DNA from: Acidiphilium sp. C61
GTDB lineage: Bacteria > Pseudomonadota > Alphaproteobacteria > Acetobacterales > Acetobacteraceae
DNA: 64,000 nucleotides
NCBI RefSeq assembly: GCF_902712915.1
Contig: NZ_CACTIA010000005.1
Span: forward strand, 3,198,501 to 3,262,500
Reading direction: 5' to 3'
The notes beneath the pieces are model-generated. The model did not search any database and had not been told where the DNA came from. It was given only the letters and a program-made list of their open reading frames with translations. This document shows positions 13,449-22,331 of this stretch, one piece after another; positions within the stretch are counted from its first letter, which is position 1, and each line of letters begins with the position of its first letter. The translations under genes were made by a program, and so were the position numbers.

Positions 13449-14261
13449 ATGAACGAGACGATCGAACAGGACGTGCTGAAGACGATCTGCGCCGACAAGC
13501 TAGCCGAGGTTGAGGCGGCGAAAGCGGAGACCGGGCTTGAGGAGATGCGCGCACGGGCGAAGGATGCGCCGCCGCCGCGCGGCTTCGCCCGGGCACTGAT
13601 GGATGCTGCGGCCTCCGGGCGGACCGGGTTGATCGCCGAGGTCAAGAAGGCGTCGCCCTCGGCCGGGCTGATCCGCGCTGATTTCGACCCGGCGGCGATT
13701 GCCCGCGCCTATCAGGAGGGCGGGGCGGTGTGCCTTTCGGTGCTGACCGACCGGAAATATTTCCAGGGCGAGGTGGCGCATCTGCAGGCGGCGCGCGAGG
13801 CGGTGGACCTGCCGGTACTGCGCAAGGATTTCATCCTCGACGAGTGGCAGATCTACGAAAGCCGCGCGATGGGGGCGGACTGCATCCTGCTGATCATGGC
13901 GGCGCTGAGCGACGAGCAGGCGCGGGCGTTCGAGGAGCTGGCGAGCGCGCTCGACATGAGCGTGCTGGTGGAAGTGCATGACGAGGCGGAGCTTGATCGC
14001 GCGCTTGGGCTGCAGGCCCGGTTGATCGGCATCAACAACCGCAATCTCAAGACGATGCAGACCGATATTGCGGTCTCGGAGCGGCTGGCCGGGCAGATCC
14101 CGCCGGAGCGCTTTGTGGTCGCGGAAAGCGGCATCCGCGACTATGCCGACATCACCAGGCTGAAGGCGGTGGGGGTGCAGGGCATCCTGGTCGGCGAGAG
14201 CCTGATGCGGCAGGGCGACATCGTCGCCGCGACGCGCCGGCTGCTCGGGCTCGGGGCATGA
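13449..14261 (+). CDS. trpC: Indole-3-glycerol phosphate synthase
   Basis: The 270-residue TIM-barrel enzyme closes the indole ring in tryptophan synthesis. Family signatures are [14 protein letters not shown] (catalytic Lys), [57 protein letters not shown] and the C-terminal [12 protein letters not shown] and GILVGESLM. There is no fused TrpF, so phosphoribosylanthranilate isomerase must lie elsewhere. It begins four bases after trpGD and overlaps moaC as ATGA, so the operon continues without a break. Confidence 0.97.
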   Translation: MNETIEQDVLKTICADKLAEVEAAKAETGLEEMRARAKDAPPPRGFARALMDAAASGRTGLIAEVKKASPSAGLIRADFDPAAIARAYQEGGAVCLSVLTDRKYFQGEVAHLQAAREAVDLPVLRKDFILDEWQIYESRAMGADCILLIMAALSDEQARAFEELASALDMSVLVEVHDEAELDRALGLQARLIGINNRNLKTMQTDIAVSERLAGQIPPERFVVAESGIRDYADITRLKAVGVQGILVGESLMRQGDIVAATRRLLGLGA

Positions 14262-14731
14262 GCCTCACCCATATCGACGAGCGTGGGGCGGCGCGGATGG
14301 TCGATGTCTCGGGCAAGGCCGAGACGGCGCGGGAAGCCAGCGCCGCCTGCCACGTGACGATGCGGGCGGAGACCCTGGCGCTGGTGACCGCGGGCACGGC
14401 GAAAAAGGGCGACGTGCTGGCGACGGCGCGGATTGCCGGGATCATGGCGGCGAAGCGGACCTCGGAGCTGATCCCGCTCTGCCATCCGCTGGCGATTGCC
14501 GGGGTGATCGTGGAGCTGGAGCCGGATGCGGCGTTGCCGGGCATCCGCATCGCGGCGACGGTGAAGACCACCGGGCCGACCGGGGTGGAGATGGAGGCGC
14601 TGACCGCGGCCTCGGTCGCGGCGCTGACGGTATATGACATGCTGAAGGCGGCGGAGCGGGAGATGCGGATCGAGGGGCTGCGGGTGATCCGCAAGTCCGG
14701 CGGGAAATCGGGCGATTTCAGACAGGAGTAA
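14258..14731 (+). CDS. moaC: Cyclic pyranopterin monophosphate synthase
   Basis: The 157-residue protein carries out the second step of molybdenum cofactor synthesis, forming cPMP from the MoaA product. Hallmarks are [16 protein letters not shown] MVDVSGK near residue 13, [27 protein letters not shown] with its catalytic His, and [28 protein letters not shown]. The length is normal. It overlaps trpC by four bases and precedes moeA by three, so molybdopterin genes ride on the trp operon, an arrangement common in alphaproteobacteria. Confidence 0.97.
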   Translation: MSLTHIDERGAARMVDVSGKAETAREASAACHVTMRAETLALVTAGTAKKGDVLATARIAGIMAAKRTSELIPLCHPLAIAGVIVELEPDAALPGIRIAATVKTTGPTGVEMEALTAASVAALTVYDMLKAAEREMRIEGLRVIRKSGGKSGDFRQE

Positions 14732-14734
14732 GCG

Positions 14735-15940
14735 ATGATCAGCGTCGAGGAGGCACGAGCGCGGATTCTGGCGCTGATGGCGCCGACCGGCGCGGAAATC
14801 GTCCCGCTGGCGGCGGCTGCGGGTCGGGTGCTGGCCGAGCCGGTGGTCGCACGGCTGACCCAGCCGCCGCATGACGTTTCGGCGATGGACGGGTTCGCGT
14901 TGCGCGCCGCCGATGGCGTGGCGGGGACGCGGCTGCGGGTGATTGGCGCGGCGCCGGCAGGGCACCCGTTCGCGGGGACGGTGGGGCCGGGCGAGGCGGT
15001 GCGGCTGTTCACCGGCAGCGTGGTGCCGGCCGGGGCGGACGCTATCATCATTCAGGAAGACACCGAGCATGACGACGCCTCGGTGACGCTGCGCGAGGCG
15101 GCGCGGCCGGGGCGGCATATCCGCCGGGCGGGCCAGGATTTCGCTGCCGGCGAGACGCTGCTGGCGCCGGGGCGGGTGCTGGGCGCGCGTGATGTCGGGC
15201 TGGCGGCGGCGGCGAACCATCCCTGGCTCGCGGTGCGGCGGCGGCCGGTTGTCGCGGTGCTGGCGACTGGCGACGAGATCGCCATGCCGGGCGAGCCGAT
15301 TCCGCCGGGCGGCATCGTCAGTTCCAATTCGCACGCGCTGGCGGCCTATATCCGTGCGGTGGGTGGCGAGGCAATGATCCTGCCGGTGGCGCCGGACGAT
15401 CGCGCCGCGATCGGGGCGGCGGCGGAAGCGGCGGCGCGGGCCGACCTGCTGGTGACGACCGGGGGGGCGAGCGTCGGCGCGCATGACCTGGTGCAGGCGG
15501 GGCTGGCCGAGCGGGGGCTCGACGTCGATTTCTGGAAGATCGCGATGCGGCCGGGCAAGCCGCTGATGGCGGGGATGCTGGGCGGCGTGCCGGTGCTGGG
15601 GCTGCCGGGGAATCCGGTGTCAGCGCTGGTCTGCGCGGTGCTGTTCCTCGGCCCGGCGATCGCGCGGCTGACCGGGCGGGCGGACGATGCGCCGCCGACC
15701 GAAGCCGCGCGCTGCACCGTGGCGCTGGCGGCGAACGATCATCGGGCGGACCATCTGCGGGCGACGCTGGCGCGGGATGCGGCGGGCGACTGGAGCGTGA
15801 CGCCGTTTCCGGTGCAGGATTCGGCGATGCTGAGCCGGTTGGCGCAGGCCGATGCGCTGCTGCTGCGCGCACCAAATTCGCCGGCCGAGCCGGAAGGCGC
15901 GATCGTGCGGGTGATCAGGCTCGACTCATGCGGGATGTGA
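14735..15940 (+). CDS. moeA: Molybdopterin molybdenumtransferase
   Basis: The 401-residue protein inserts molybdate into adenylated molybdopterin. Visible features are the N-terminal QPPHDVSAMDGFALR, FTGSVVPAGADAIIIQED, the VLATGDEIAMPGEPIPPG segment, DLLVTTGGASVGAHD, and FWKIAMRPGKPLMAG with GLPGNPVSALV. The product is slightly shorter than E. coli MoeA but complete. Its last 29 bases are the beginning of a 204-bp tandem duplication, so the 3' end of this gene occurs twice. Confidence 0.95.
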   Translation: MISVEEARARILALMAPTGAEIVPLAAAAGRVLAEPVVARLTQPPHDVSAMDGFALRAADGVAGTRLRVIGAAPAGHPFAGTVGPGEAVRLFTGSVVPAGADAIIIQEDTEHDDASVTLREAARPGRHIRRAGQDFAAGETLLAPGRVLGARDVGLAAAANHPWLAVRRRPVVAVLATGDEIAMPGEPIPPGGIVSSNSHALAAYIRAVGGEAMILPVAPDDRAAIGAAAEAAARADLLVTTGGASVGAHDLVQAGLAERGLDVDFWKIAMRPGKPLMAGMLGGVPVLGLPGNPVSALVCAVLFLGPAIARLTGRADDAPPTEAARCTVALAANDHRADHLRATLARDAAGDWSVTPFPVQDSAMLSRLAQADALLLRAPNSPAEPEGAIVRVIRLDSCGM

Positions 15941-16319
15941 GCGACCCCTGATCCGGAAGATCAAAAGCCGCTCACAAGCCTTTGCCATTTCAAAAAAATC
16001 AGACGGCGAGGCCGGCCAGCAGGACGAAGACGATCACGAACTGGACGGCGTTGACCCAGACCGAAAGCCGGTGGCCGCGCTGGAAATCGACCTGATTGCC
16101 AGCGTCGCGCACCGCTGATCAGGCTCGACTCATGCGGGATGTGAGCGACCCCTGATCCGGAAGATCAAAAGCCGCTCACAAGCCTTTGCCATTTCAAAAA
16201 AATCAGACGGCGAGGCCGGCCAGCAGGACGAAGACGATCACGAACTGGACGGCGTTGACCCAGACCGAAAGCCGGTGGCCGCGCTGGAAATCGACCTGAT
16301 TGCCAGCGTCGCGCACCGC
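15912..16319. repeat. Perfect 204-bp tandem duplication
   Basis: Bases 15912-16115 and 16116-16319 are identical as read. Each unit holds the last 29 bases of moeA, the intergenic gap and the last stretch of the minus-strand membrane protein gene. The intact moeA joins copy 1 and the intact membrane gene joins copy 2, so no gene is broken, but a truncated extra end of each is left between them. The lack of any difference points to a recent event. Confidence 0.95.
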
Positions 16320-16601
16320 ATTGAGATGCGGCATCCATTCGAGCCAGAGCCAGAGGGTGACGCCGGTGACGATCACCGCCAGCAGCGCGTACCACGGGTT
16401 GCCGCGGATCAGCAGGCCGATGGCGGCAAGCGCCGAGGTGACAATGATGAACAGGTAGTAGCGCGGGAAGGCGGCCCGGATGAACGGGCCGGCCACGTCC
16501 GGCGGCAGTTTCGAGAAGACCAGCGGGGTCATCACCCCGCCGAAGAACAGCATGCCGCCGAACAGGGCGGCGAGCGCCATGACTGCGATGAAGCTGCCCA
16601 T
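16203..16601 (-). CDS. DUF4149-like inner-membrane protein
   Basis: The roughly 132-residue protein has four hydrophobic segments: about residues 3-25, 48-65, 70-88 and a last one of about 20 residues at the C-terminus. It also has the FGGVMTPLVFSKLPPDVAG loop, which fits the DUF4149 family of unknown function. An ATG at 16610 sits directly against the GAGGAG ribosome site with no spacing, while the ATG at 16601 has nine bases of spacing and is preferred. It follows ahcY by under 15 bp and is probably co-transcribed. Its 3' end is duplicated in the tandem repeat. Confidence 0.75.
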   Translation of the reverse strand: MGSFIAVMALAALFGGMLFFGGVMTPLVFSKLPPDVAGPFIRAAFPRYYLFIIVTSALAAIGLLIRGNPWYALLAVIVTGVTLWLWLEWMPHLNAVRDAGNQVDFQRGHRLSVWVNAVQFVIVFVLLAGLAV

Positions 16602-16614
16602 CTCCGTCATCTCC

Positions 16615-17922
16615 TCAGTAACGGTAGTCGTCGTGCTTGAAGGGGCCGGCGGCCTCGACGCCGATATACTCCGCCTGCGCCCGGCTCAGCTTCGTCAGCT
16701 TGGCGCCGACCTTCTCGAGATGCAGGGCCGCGACCTTTTCGTCGAGATGCTTGGGCAGGACGTAGACCTTCCGCTCGTAGCGGCCGGACGGTGCGTTCCA
16801 CAGCTCGATCTGCGCGAGAACCTGGTTGGTGAAGCTCGCCGACATGACGAAGGAGGGGTGCCCGGTGGCGTTGCCGAGATTGACCAGCCGGCCCTCGGAG
16901 AGAACGATCAGGCGCTTGCCGTCGGGGAAGACGACCTCGTCGACCTGCGGCTTCACGTTTTCCCACTTGTAATTGCGCAGGCTCTCGATCTGGATCTCGG
17001 AGTCAAAGTGCCCGATATTGCAGACGATGGCGCGGTGCTTCATCGCCCGCATGTGGTCGGCGGTGATGACGTCGATATTGCCGGTGGCGGTGACGAAGAT
17101 GTCGCCCTTCGGCGCGGCCTCGTCCATCGTGATGACTTCGTAGCCTTCCATTGCCGCCTGGAGGGCGCAGATCGGGTCGATTTCGGTCACCATCACGCGG
17201 CAGCCGGCATTGCGCAGGCTGGCGGCCGAGCCCTTGCCGACATCGCCGAAGCCGGCGACGACGGCGATCTTGCCGGCCATCATCACATCGGTGCCGCGGC
17301 GGATGCCGTCGACCAGGCTTTCGCGGCAGCCATAGAGATTGTCGAATTTCGACTTGGTGACGCTGTCGTTCACGTTGATGGCGGGGCAGAGCAGCGAGCC
17401 GTCGCGCGCCATTTCGCGCAGGCGATGCACGCCGGTCGTGGTTTCCTCGGAAATGCCACGGATGTCGGCCATCATTTCGGGGTATTTGTCGTGCATCAGC
17501 TTGGTGAGGTCGCCGCCATCATCGAGGATCATGTTCGGCGTCCAGCCGTCCGGGCCGCGCACCGTCTGTTCGATGCACCACCAGAATTCCTCCTCGTTCA
17601 TGCCCTTCCAGGCGAAGACCGGCACGCCGGCGGCGGCCACACCGGCGGCGGCGTGGTCCTGGGTCGAGAAGATGTTGCAGGACGACCAGCGGACGGTGGC
17701 GCCGAGATCGACCAGGGTTTCGATCAGCACCGCGGTCTGGATCGTCATGTGCAGGCAGCCGGCGATGCGCGCACCCTTGAGCGGCTTTGATGTCCCGAAT
17801 TCCGCACGCAGGGCCATCAGGCCCGGCATTTCGGTTTCAGCCATCGAGATTTCCTTGCGGCCCCAGTCGGCGAGTGTGATGTCGCGGACCTTGTAATCCG
17901 TGGGCTGGTTGGCGTCGGGCAT
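16615..17922 (-). CDS. ahcY: S-adenosyl-L-homocysteine hydrolase
   Basis: The 435-residue NAD-dependent cytosolic enzyme splits S-adenosylhomocysteine into adenosine and homocysteine, recycling the by-product of methylation. Clear signatures are [51 protein letters not shown], the Rossmann [23 protein letters not shown] and the C-terminal [14 protein letters not shown] site precedes the ATG at 17922. I looked for an SAH riboswitch in the 75-bp leader and found no convincing one. Confidence 0.97.
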   Translation of the reverse strand: MPDANQPTDYKVRDITLADWGRKEISMAETEMPGLMALRAEFGTSKPLKGARIAGCLHMTIQTAVLIETLVDLGATVRWSSCNIFSTQDHAAAGVAAAGVPVFAWKGMNEEEFWWCIEQTVRGPDGWTPNMILDDGGDLTKLMHDKYPEMMADIRGISEETTTGVHRLREMARDGSLLCPAINVNDSVTKSKFDNLYGCRESLVDGIRRGTDVMMAGKIAVVAGFGDVGKGSAASLRNAGCRVMVTEIDPICALQAAMEGYEVITMDEAAPKGDIFVTATGNIDVITADHMRAMKHRAIVCNIGHFDSEIQIESLRNYKWENVKPQVDEVVFPDGKRLIVLSEGRLVNLGNATGHPSFVMSASFTNQVLAQIELWNAPSGRYERKVYVLPKHLDEKVAALHLEKVGAKLTKLSRAQAEYIGVEAAGPFKHDDYRY

Positions 17923-17997
17923 AGGAATGTCTCCGTCTGGATTCTGGGCGGGATATAGGGGGTGGTCGGGTGATTGCAAAACGTTTCGGCGAGCGGA

Positions 17998-18627
17998 TTA
18001 CACCGCCGCGCCGAGGATGCGTGCGCCGATCGCGATCAGCAGCGTGCCGACGGTGCGCTCGATCCACAGCCCGGCGCGGCGATAGGCGCGCTGGACGCGG
18101 GCGCCGGAGAACAGCAGGGTGACCAGGCAATACCAGGCGGCTTCCTGCAAGCCGACGACCGCGATGGCGGCAAAGGTCATCCAGAGCGGGATATGGGCGG
18201 GCAACAGGGCAACGAAGATGCTGGTGAAGAAGATCACGATCTTCGGATTGCCGAGATTGAGTGCTGCGCCGGTGGCGACGGCGCGCAGGAAGCCAAAGCT
18301 GCCATTGCCGGCGGGGCCGGCAAGGTCGAGCTTCGGCGGCGGGGCGCGCCAGGCGCTGATGCCGATCCAGACCAGATACAGGCCGCCGGCGATCTGGATC
18401 GCCTCATAGAGCGTTGCGAAACGGGCCATTACGAGGGACACGCCGAAGCAGGCGGCGGCGGCCCAGGTGGTGGCCGCAATGGCGACACCGAGGCTGAGGC
18501 CGAAGCCCGCCGCCCTGCCGCGCCCGGCCGCTGCCCGGCTGACCAGCAGGAAGGCCGGGCCGGGGCTGATGATGCCGATGAAGTTGGCGAGCGCCAGTTC
18601 GGCCAGCGGCAGTGCGTAGGGTGACAT
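17998..18627 (-). CDS. LysE-family amino acid / threonine exporter
   Basis: The 209-residue membrane protein has six hydrophobic segments and the LysE/RhtB N-terminal signature FIGIISPGPAFLLV, followed by GFGLSLGVAIA. A conserved NLGNPKIVIFF motif lies near the middle. Such proteins export amino acids or homoserine lactones across the inner membrane; the substrate cannot be assigned. It starts two bases after the rho stop, so it is probably in the rho transcript, and it is upstream of ahcY. Confidence 0.88.
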   Translation of the reverse strand: MSPYALPLAELALANFIGIISPGPAFLLVSRAAAGRGRAAGFGLSLGVAIAATTWAAAACFGVSLVMARFATLYEAIQIAGGLYLVWIGISAWRAPPPKLDLAGPAGNGSFGFLRAVATGAALNLGNPKIVIFFTSIFVALLPAHIPLWMTFAAIAVVGLQEAAWYCLVTLLFSGARVQRAYRRAGLWIERTVGTLLIAIGARILGAAV

Positions 18628-18629
18628 GG

Positions 18630-19904
18630 TCAGGTGTTCATGGCCTCGAAGAAGTCGTTGTTGGTCTTGCTGTATTTGAGCTTGTCGAGCAGGAAGTCCA
18701 TGGCCTCGCCGGGGCCCATCGGGTTGAGGATGCGACGCAGCACCCACATTTTCGACAGCGTCGCGCGCTCCACCAGCAGCTCTTCCTTGCGGGTGCCCGA
18801 CTTGGTGATGTCGATCGCCGGGAAGGTGCGCTTGTCGGAGAGCTTGCGGTCGAGGATGAGTTCGGAGTTGCCGGTGCCCTTGAACTCTTCGAAGATCACC
18901 TCGTCCATGCGGCTGCCAGTGTCGATCAGCGCGGTGGCGATGATGGTGAGCGAGCCGCCTTCTTCGATGTTGCGCGCGGCGCCGAAGAAGCGCTTCGGCT
19001 TCTGCAGGGCGTTGGCATCGACGCCGCCGGTGAGCACCTTGCCCGAGGAGGGGACGACCGCGTTGTAGGCGCGGGCGAGGCGGGTGATCGAGTCGAGCAG
19101 GATCACCACGTCGCGCTTGTGCTCGACGAGGCGCTTGGCCTTTTCCAGCACCATCTCGGTGACCTGGACGTGGCGGGTCGCCGGTTCGTCGAAGGTGGAG
19201 GCGACGACCTCGCCCTTCACGGTGCGGGCCATGTCGGTCACTTCCTCGGGGCGCTCGTCGATCAGCAGCACGATGAGGAAGGCTTCGGGGTGGTTGGCTG
19301 AGATCGAGGTGGCGATGCTCTGCAGCATTACCGTCTTGCCGGTGCGCGGCGGGGCGACGATGAGGGCGCGCTGGCCCTTGCCGATCGGGGCGATGAGATC
19401 CATCACCCGGGCGGTGTAGTCCTTCTGCTGGCCCTTGGCCGGCGGCGGCGCGTCCTCGACTTCCATCCGCAGGCGCTGGTTGGGATAGAGCGGGGTGAGG
19501 TTGTCGAAATTGATCCGGTGGCGCACCGCGTCCGGCGCCTCGAAATTGATCGTGTCGACCTTCTGCAGCGAGAAATAGCGCTCGCCTTCCTTGGGCGCGC
19601 GGATCTCGCCGGCGACGGTGTCGCCGGTGCGCAGGCCGAATCGGCGGATCTGCGCCGGAGAGACGTAGATGTCATCCGGCCCGGGGAGGTAGTTGCTCTG
19701 CGGGCTGCGCAGGAAGCCGAACCCGTCGGGCAGGGTTTCCAGCGTGCCGTCGCCATGGATCGCCTGGTCGTTCTCGGCATAGGCCTTGAGAATGGCGAAC
19801 ATCATGTCCTGCTTGCGCAGCGACGACGCGTTCTCGACCTGCAGTTCCTCGGCGAGGTTGAGCAGGTCGGTCGGGGATTTGGCCTTGAGTTCGGCGAGCT
19901 TCAT
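18630..19904 (-). CDS. rho: Transcription termination factor Rho
   Basis: The 424-residue hexameric RNA helicase ends transcription of untranslated RNA. The N-terminal Rho domain is visible ([19 protein letters not shown]), followed by the RNA-binding fold with [22 protein letters not shown]. The ATPase follows with P-loop [21 protein letters not shown] (Walker B and following), [13 protein letters not shown] and [13 protein letters not shown]. The length is normal. It is divergent from the ctaA genes across a 250-bp gap. Confidence 0.98.
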   Translation of the reverse strand: MKLAELKAKSPTDLLNLAEELQVENASSLRKQDMMFAILKAYAENDQAIHGDGTLETLPDGFGFLRSPQSNYLPGPDDIYVSPAQIRRFGLRTGDTVAGEIRAPKEGERYFSLQKVDTINFEAPDAVRHRINFDNLTPLYPNQRLRMEVEDAPPPAKGQQKDYTARVMDLIAPIGKGQRALIVAPPRTGKTVMLQSIATSISANHPEAFLIVLLIDERPEEVTDMARTVKGEVVASTFDEPATRHVQVTEMVLEKAKRLVEHKRDVVILLDSITRLARAYNAVVPSSGKVLTGGVDANALQKPKRFFGAARNIEEGGSLTIIATALIDTGSRMDEVIFEEFKGTGNSELILDRKLSDKRTFPAIDITKSGTRKEELLVERATLSKMWVLRRILNPMGPGEAMDFLLDKLKYSKTNNDFFEAMNT

Positions 19905-20081
19905 GGGGATTCCGCGAGGTGAGGTGCCCGTGGCGTAAAAGGGTACGGGCCGGTTCGGAGTGTAATTGGGAGAATGCCCGGTAACGAGCCGGAGGCGGCG
20001 GGCGTGTTTGTCCCGCTGTGACGCACACATGGCGCAACTGCGGCGCGAGGTCAAGATTGAACGAAAGGGCAGATCACCGCG

Positions 20082-20125
20082 AGACGCGGGTTTACAAGCC
20101 GGATTTCAGGTGCAAATCCGCGTCT
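20082..20125 (+). promoter_or_regulatory. Leader hairpin upstream of the heme A synthase gene
   Basis: A 12-bp stem with one G-U pair (AGACGCGGGTTT at 20082-20093 with AAATCCGCGTCT at 20114-20125) encloses a 20-base loop, ending 29 bases before the ctaA start. It could be an mRNA leader structure. No known riboswitch consensus is recognised. Confidence 0.35.
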
Positions 20126-20154
20126 GGTAACGGACAGATGCGGGAAATGGTCTG

Positions 20155-21258
20155 ATGGCATCGCAATCGGTGGCGGGTTTTGCCGGCTCTTTGGGCACAC
20201 GCGAGGCGCGGGCGGCAAGCCCGGAAAGCCGGCGGATGGTGGCGATCTGGCTGTTCGTCAGCTTCGCGCTGATCGTCGAGATGTTCGGAATCGGTGCCTA
20301 TGTGCAGAACATGAATGCCGGCCTGTCGATCATGACGTGGCAGCCGGTCTCGGGCGTCATTCCGCCGCTGACCCATGCGGCGTGGGAGCGGATGTTCGCG
20401 CTCTACAAGACGATTCCGCAATACAAGCAGCTCAATCACGGCATGGACCTTGCCGGGTTCAAGGCGATTTTCTGGCCGGAATGGATCCACCGGATGTGGG
20501 GCCGGCTGCTCGGCTTCGATTTCGGCGTGCCTCTGGCCTGGTTCCTCTGGACCGGGCGGATCGAGCGGCGGCTGCGGCCCTGGCTGGTGACGCTGTTCGT
20601 CCTGGGTGGGGTGCAGGGGCTGATCGGCTGGTGGATGGTCGCCTCCGGCTTCCAGCCGGGGCTGACCGAGGTTTCGGTGTTCCGGCTCTCGGTGCACTAT
20701 TGTTTCGCGACCCTGCTCGCGATTGCCGTGTTCGCCACCGCGCTGACCGTGCTGAAGCCGGCCGAGGCGCGGCTGCCGCCGGCGGAGGCTGCGCGCTATG
20801 CGGGGGTGCGGCGGATCGCGATGGGCTCGATCGTGCTGATCGTGATCGCCATCGTGGCGGGGACGTTCCTCTCCGGAACCCATGCCTATACGATCGATAA
20901 CACGTTCCCGCTGATGCAGGGGCGCTGGGTGCCGCCGGATTACGCGGCGCTGCATCCGTTCTGGACCAATTTATTCCTCAACAAGGCGGCGACGCAGTTC
21001 GACCACCGGCTGCTCGGCACGGTGGCGGCGGCGGGCGTGCTGGCTGCGGTGGTAGTGGCGGTCCGCGCCGACCTGCCGGCGCGGGCGCGCGACGCGTTCC
21101 TGGTGATGGGCGCGCTGCTGATCGTGCAGTATATTCTCGGCGTGACCACGCTCGTCTCGAAAATCCTGGATATCGGCATCGTGCACCAGCTCAACGCGGT
21201 GCTGCTGCTGGCGGCCGCGGTGTGGGCCTGGTTCGAACTGCGCGGGCGGCCGGCATGA
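20155..21258 (+). CDS. ctaA: Heme A synthase (COX15/CtaA family)
   Basis: The 367-residue, eight-helix inner-membrane protein hydroxylates the methyl group of heme O to make heme A for aa3-type oxidases. Conserved features are GLSIMTWQPVSG, PPLTHAAWE, and the E-x-x-H motif EWIH (Glu109, His112) followed by RMWGRLLG. Later histidines lie in RLSVHYCFA, QFDHRLLG and IVHQLNA. In the Bacillus enzyme the corresponding Glu and His residues are needed for catalysis and heme binding. The stop overlaps the next gene, a paralogue, as ATGA. Confidence 0.93.
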   Translation: MASQSVAGFAGSLGTREARAASPESRRMVAIWLFVSFALIVEMFGIGAYVQNMNAGLSIMTWQPVSGVIPPLTHAAWERMFALYKTIPQYKQLNHGMDLAGFKAIFWPEWIHRMWGRLLGFDFGVPLAWFLWTGRIERRLRPWLVTLFVLGGVQGLIGWWMVASGFQPGLTEVSVFRLSVHYCFATLLAIAVFATALTVLKPAEARLPPAEAARYAGVRRIAMGSIVLIVIAIVAGTFLSGTHAYTIDNTFPLMQGRWVPPDYAALHPFWTNLFLNKAATQFDHRLLGTVAAAGVLAAVVVAVRADLPARARDAFLVMGALLIVQYILGVTTLVSKILDIGIVHQLNAVLLLAAAVWAWFELRGRPA

Positions 21259-22331
21259 GCGGGACGGCGGCGCGGGGGGACCGGCTGGTCGGCACCTGGC
21301 TGCTCGTCATCTGTTTCATGATCTTCGGCATGGTGGTGGGCGGCGGCCATGCGCGGACGATCGGCGCGGGGTTCGTGATCCAGACCTGGCAGCCCTTTAC
21401 CGGCATCATCCCGCCGCTGACCCATGCCGCATGGGAGCACGCCTTCGGCCTCTACAAGGCGACGGCGCAGTATCAGGCGATGCAGTCGAAGATGACGCTC
21501 GCTCAGTTCCAGTCGCTCTATCTGCCGATGTTCCTCGACCGCGACTGGGGACGGTTGATGGCGGTGGTGTTCCTGGTGCCGCTGGCGGTTTTCCGGCTGC
21601 GGGGGCGGATTTCGAACCGGCTGGCGGCCTGGCTGCTGTTCCTGTTCGCGCTCGGCGCCGGCGAGGCGGCGATGGGCTGGTACATGACCTATCAGGGCAT
21701 GACGAGCCGTATCCTGCAGCCTTCGCCGCTCTATCTCGGGCCGCATTTCGTGCTGGCGATGCTGATCTTCACCGCAATGCTGTGGACCGCGCTGACGCTG
21801 CGTTCTCCCGAACCCGTGAGGCTGCCGGGCCTCGCCCGGTTGCGCGGGCTGCTGAGCGTCTCGATCGGGCTGATCATCGCCACGATCGGCCTCGGCGCGC
21901 TGGTGGCGGCGAGCGGCGCGCTCAAGGTTTACAATACATTCCCGCTGATGGACGGCCACGCGCTGCCGCCGCATGCGCTGGCGCTGCATCCGCTCTGGCT
22001 CAATTTCCTCGCCAACAAGGCGACGGTGCAGTTCGATCACCGGGTGGTGGCGACGGTGACGGCGGTCGTCGTCGTGATCGCCGCGGCGATGGGGCTGCGC
22101 GCGCCGGTGGGGGCGAAGGCACGCGACCTGTTCCTGCTCTTGGCCGGGCTGGTTTCGCTCCAATATATTCTTGGCATGAGCACGCTGGTCTCGGGTATGG
22201 CCGAACTCGGCTATGTGCACGAGCTGAACGCCGTGCTTCTGCTCGCCGCCTGCATCGCCTGCCGCCACGCTCTGCGGGGTGCGACGGCGGCGGTGCCGCT
22301 TCCCGCCTATGAAATGAAGGCCGCTGAATGA
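21255..22331 (+). CDS. Heme A synthase paralogue lacking the E-x-x-H motif
   Basis: The 358-residue membrane protein is clearly homologous to the preceding CtaA: WQPFTGIIPPLTHAAWEHAF, PLMDGHALPP, KATVQFDHRVVA, LQYILGMSTLVSGM and YVHELNA all align. At the position of the catalytic E-x-x-H, however, it has M-F-L-D (Met92, Asp95), so both key residues are replaced. The other three histidine positions are kept (PHFVLA, FDHR, VHELNA). This suggests it no longer acts as a heme A synthase by itself and may partner with CtaA or bind a single heme. It is translationally coupled to both neighbours. Confidence 0.85.
   Translation: MSGTAARGDRLVGTWLLVICFMIFGMVVGGGHARTIGAGFVIQTWQPFTGIIPPLTHAAWEHAFGLYKATAQYQAMQSKMTLAQFQSLYLPMFLDRDWGRLMAVVFLVPLAVFRLRGRISNRLAAWLLFLFALGAGEAAMGWYMTYQGMTSRILQPSPLYLGPHFVLAMLIFTAMLWTALTLRSPEPVRLPGLARLRGLLSVSIGLIIATIGLGALVAASGALKVYNTFPLMDGHALPPHALALHPLWLNFLANKATVQFDHRVVATVTAVVVVIAAAMGLRAPVGAKARDLFLLLAGLVSLQYILGMSTLVSGMAELGYVHELNAVLLLAACIACRHALRGATAAVPLPAYEMKAAE

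Noticed and set aside
17923..17997. SAH or SAM riboswitch before ahcY
   Set aside because: The leader is short and I found no match to the conserved cores.
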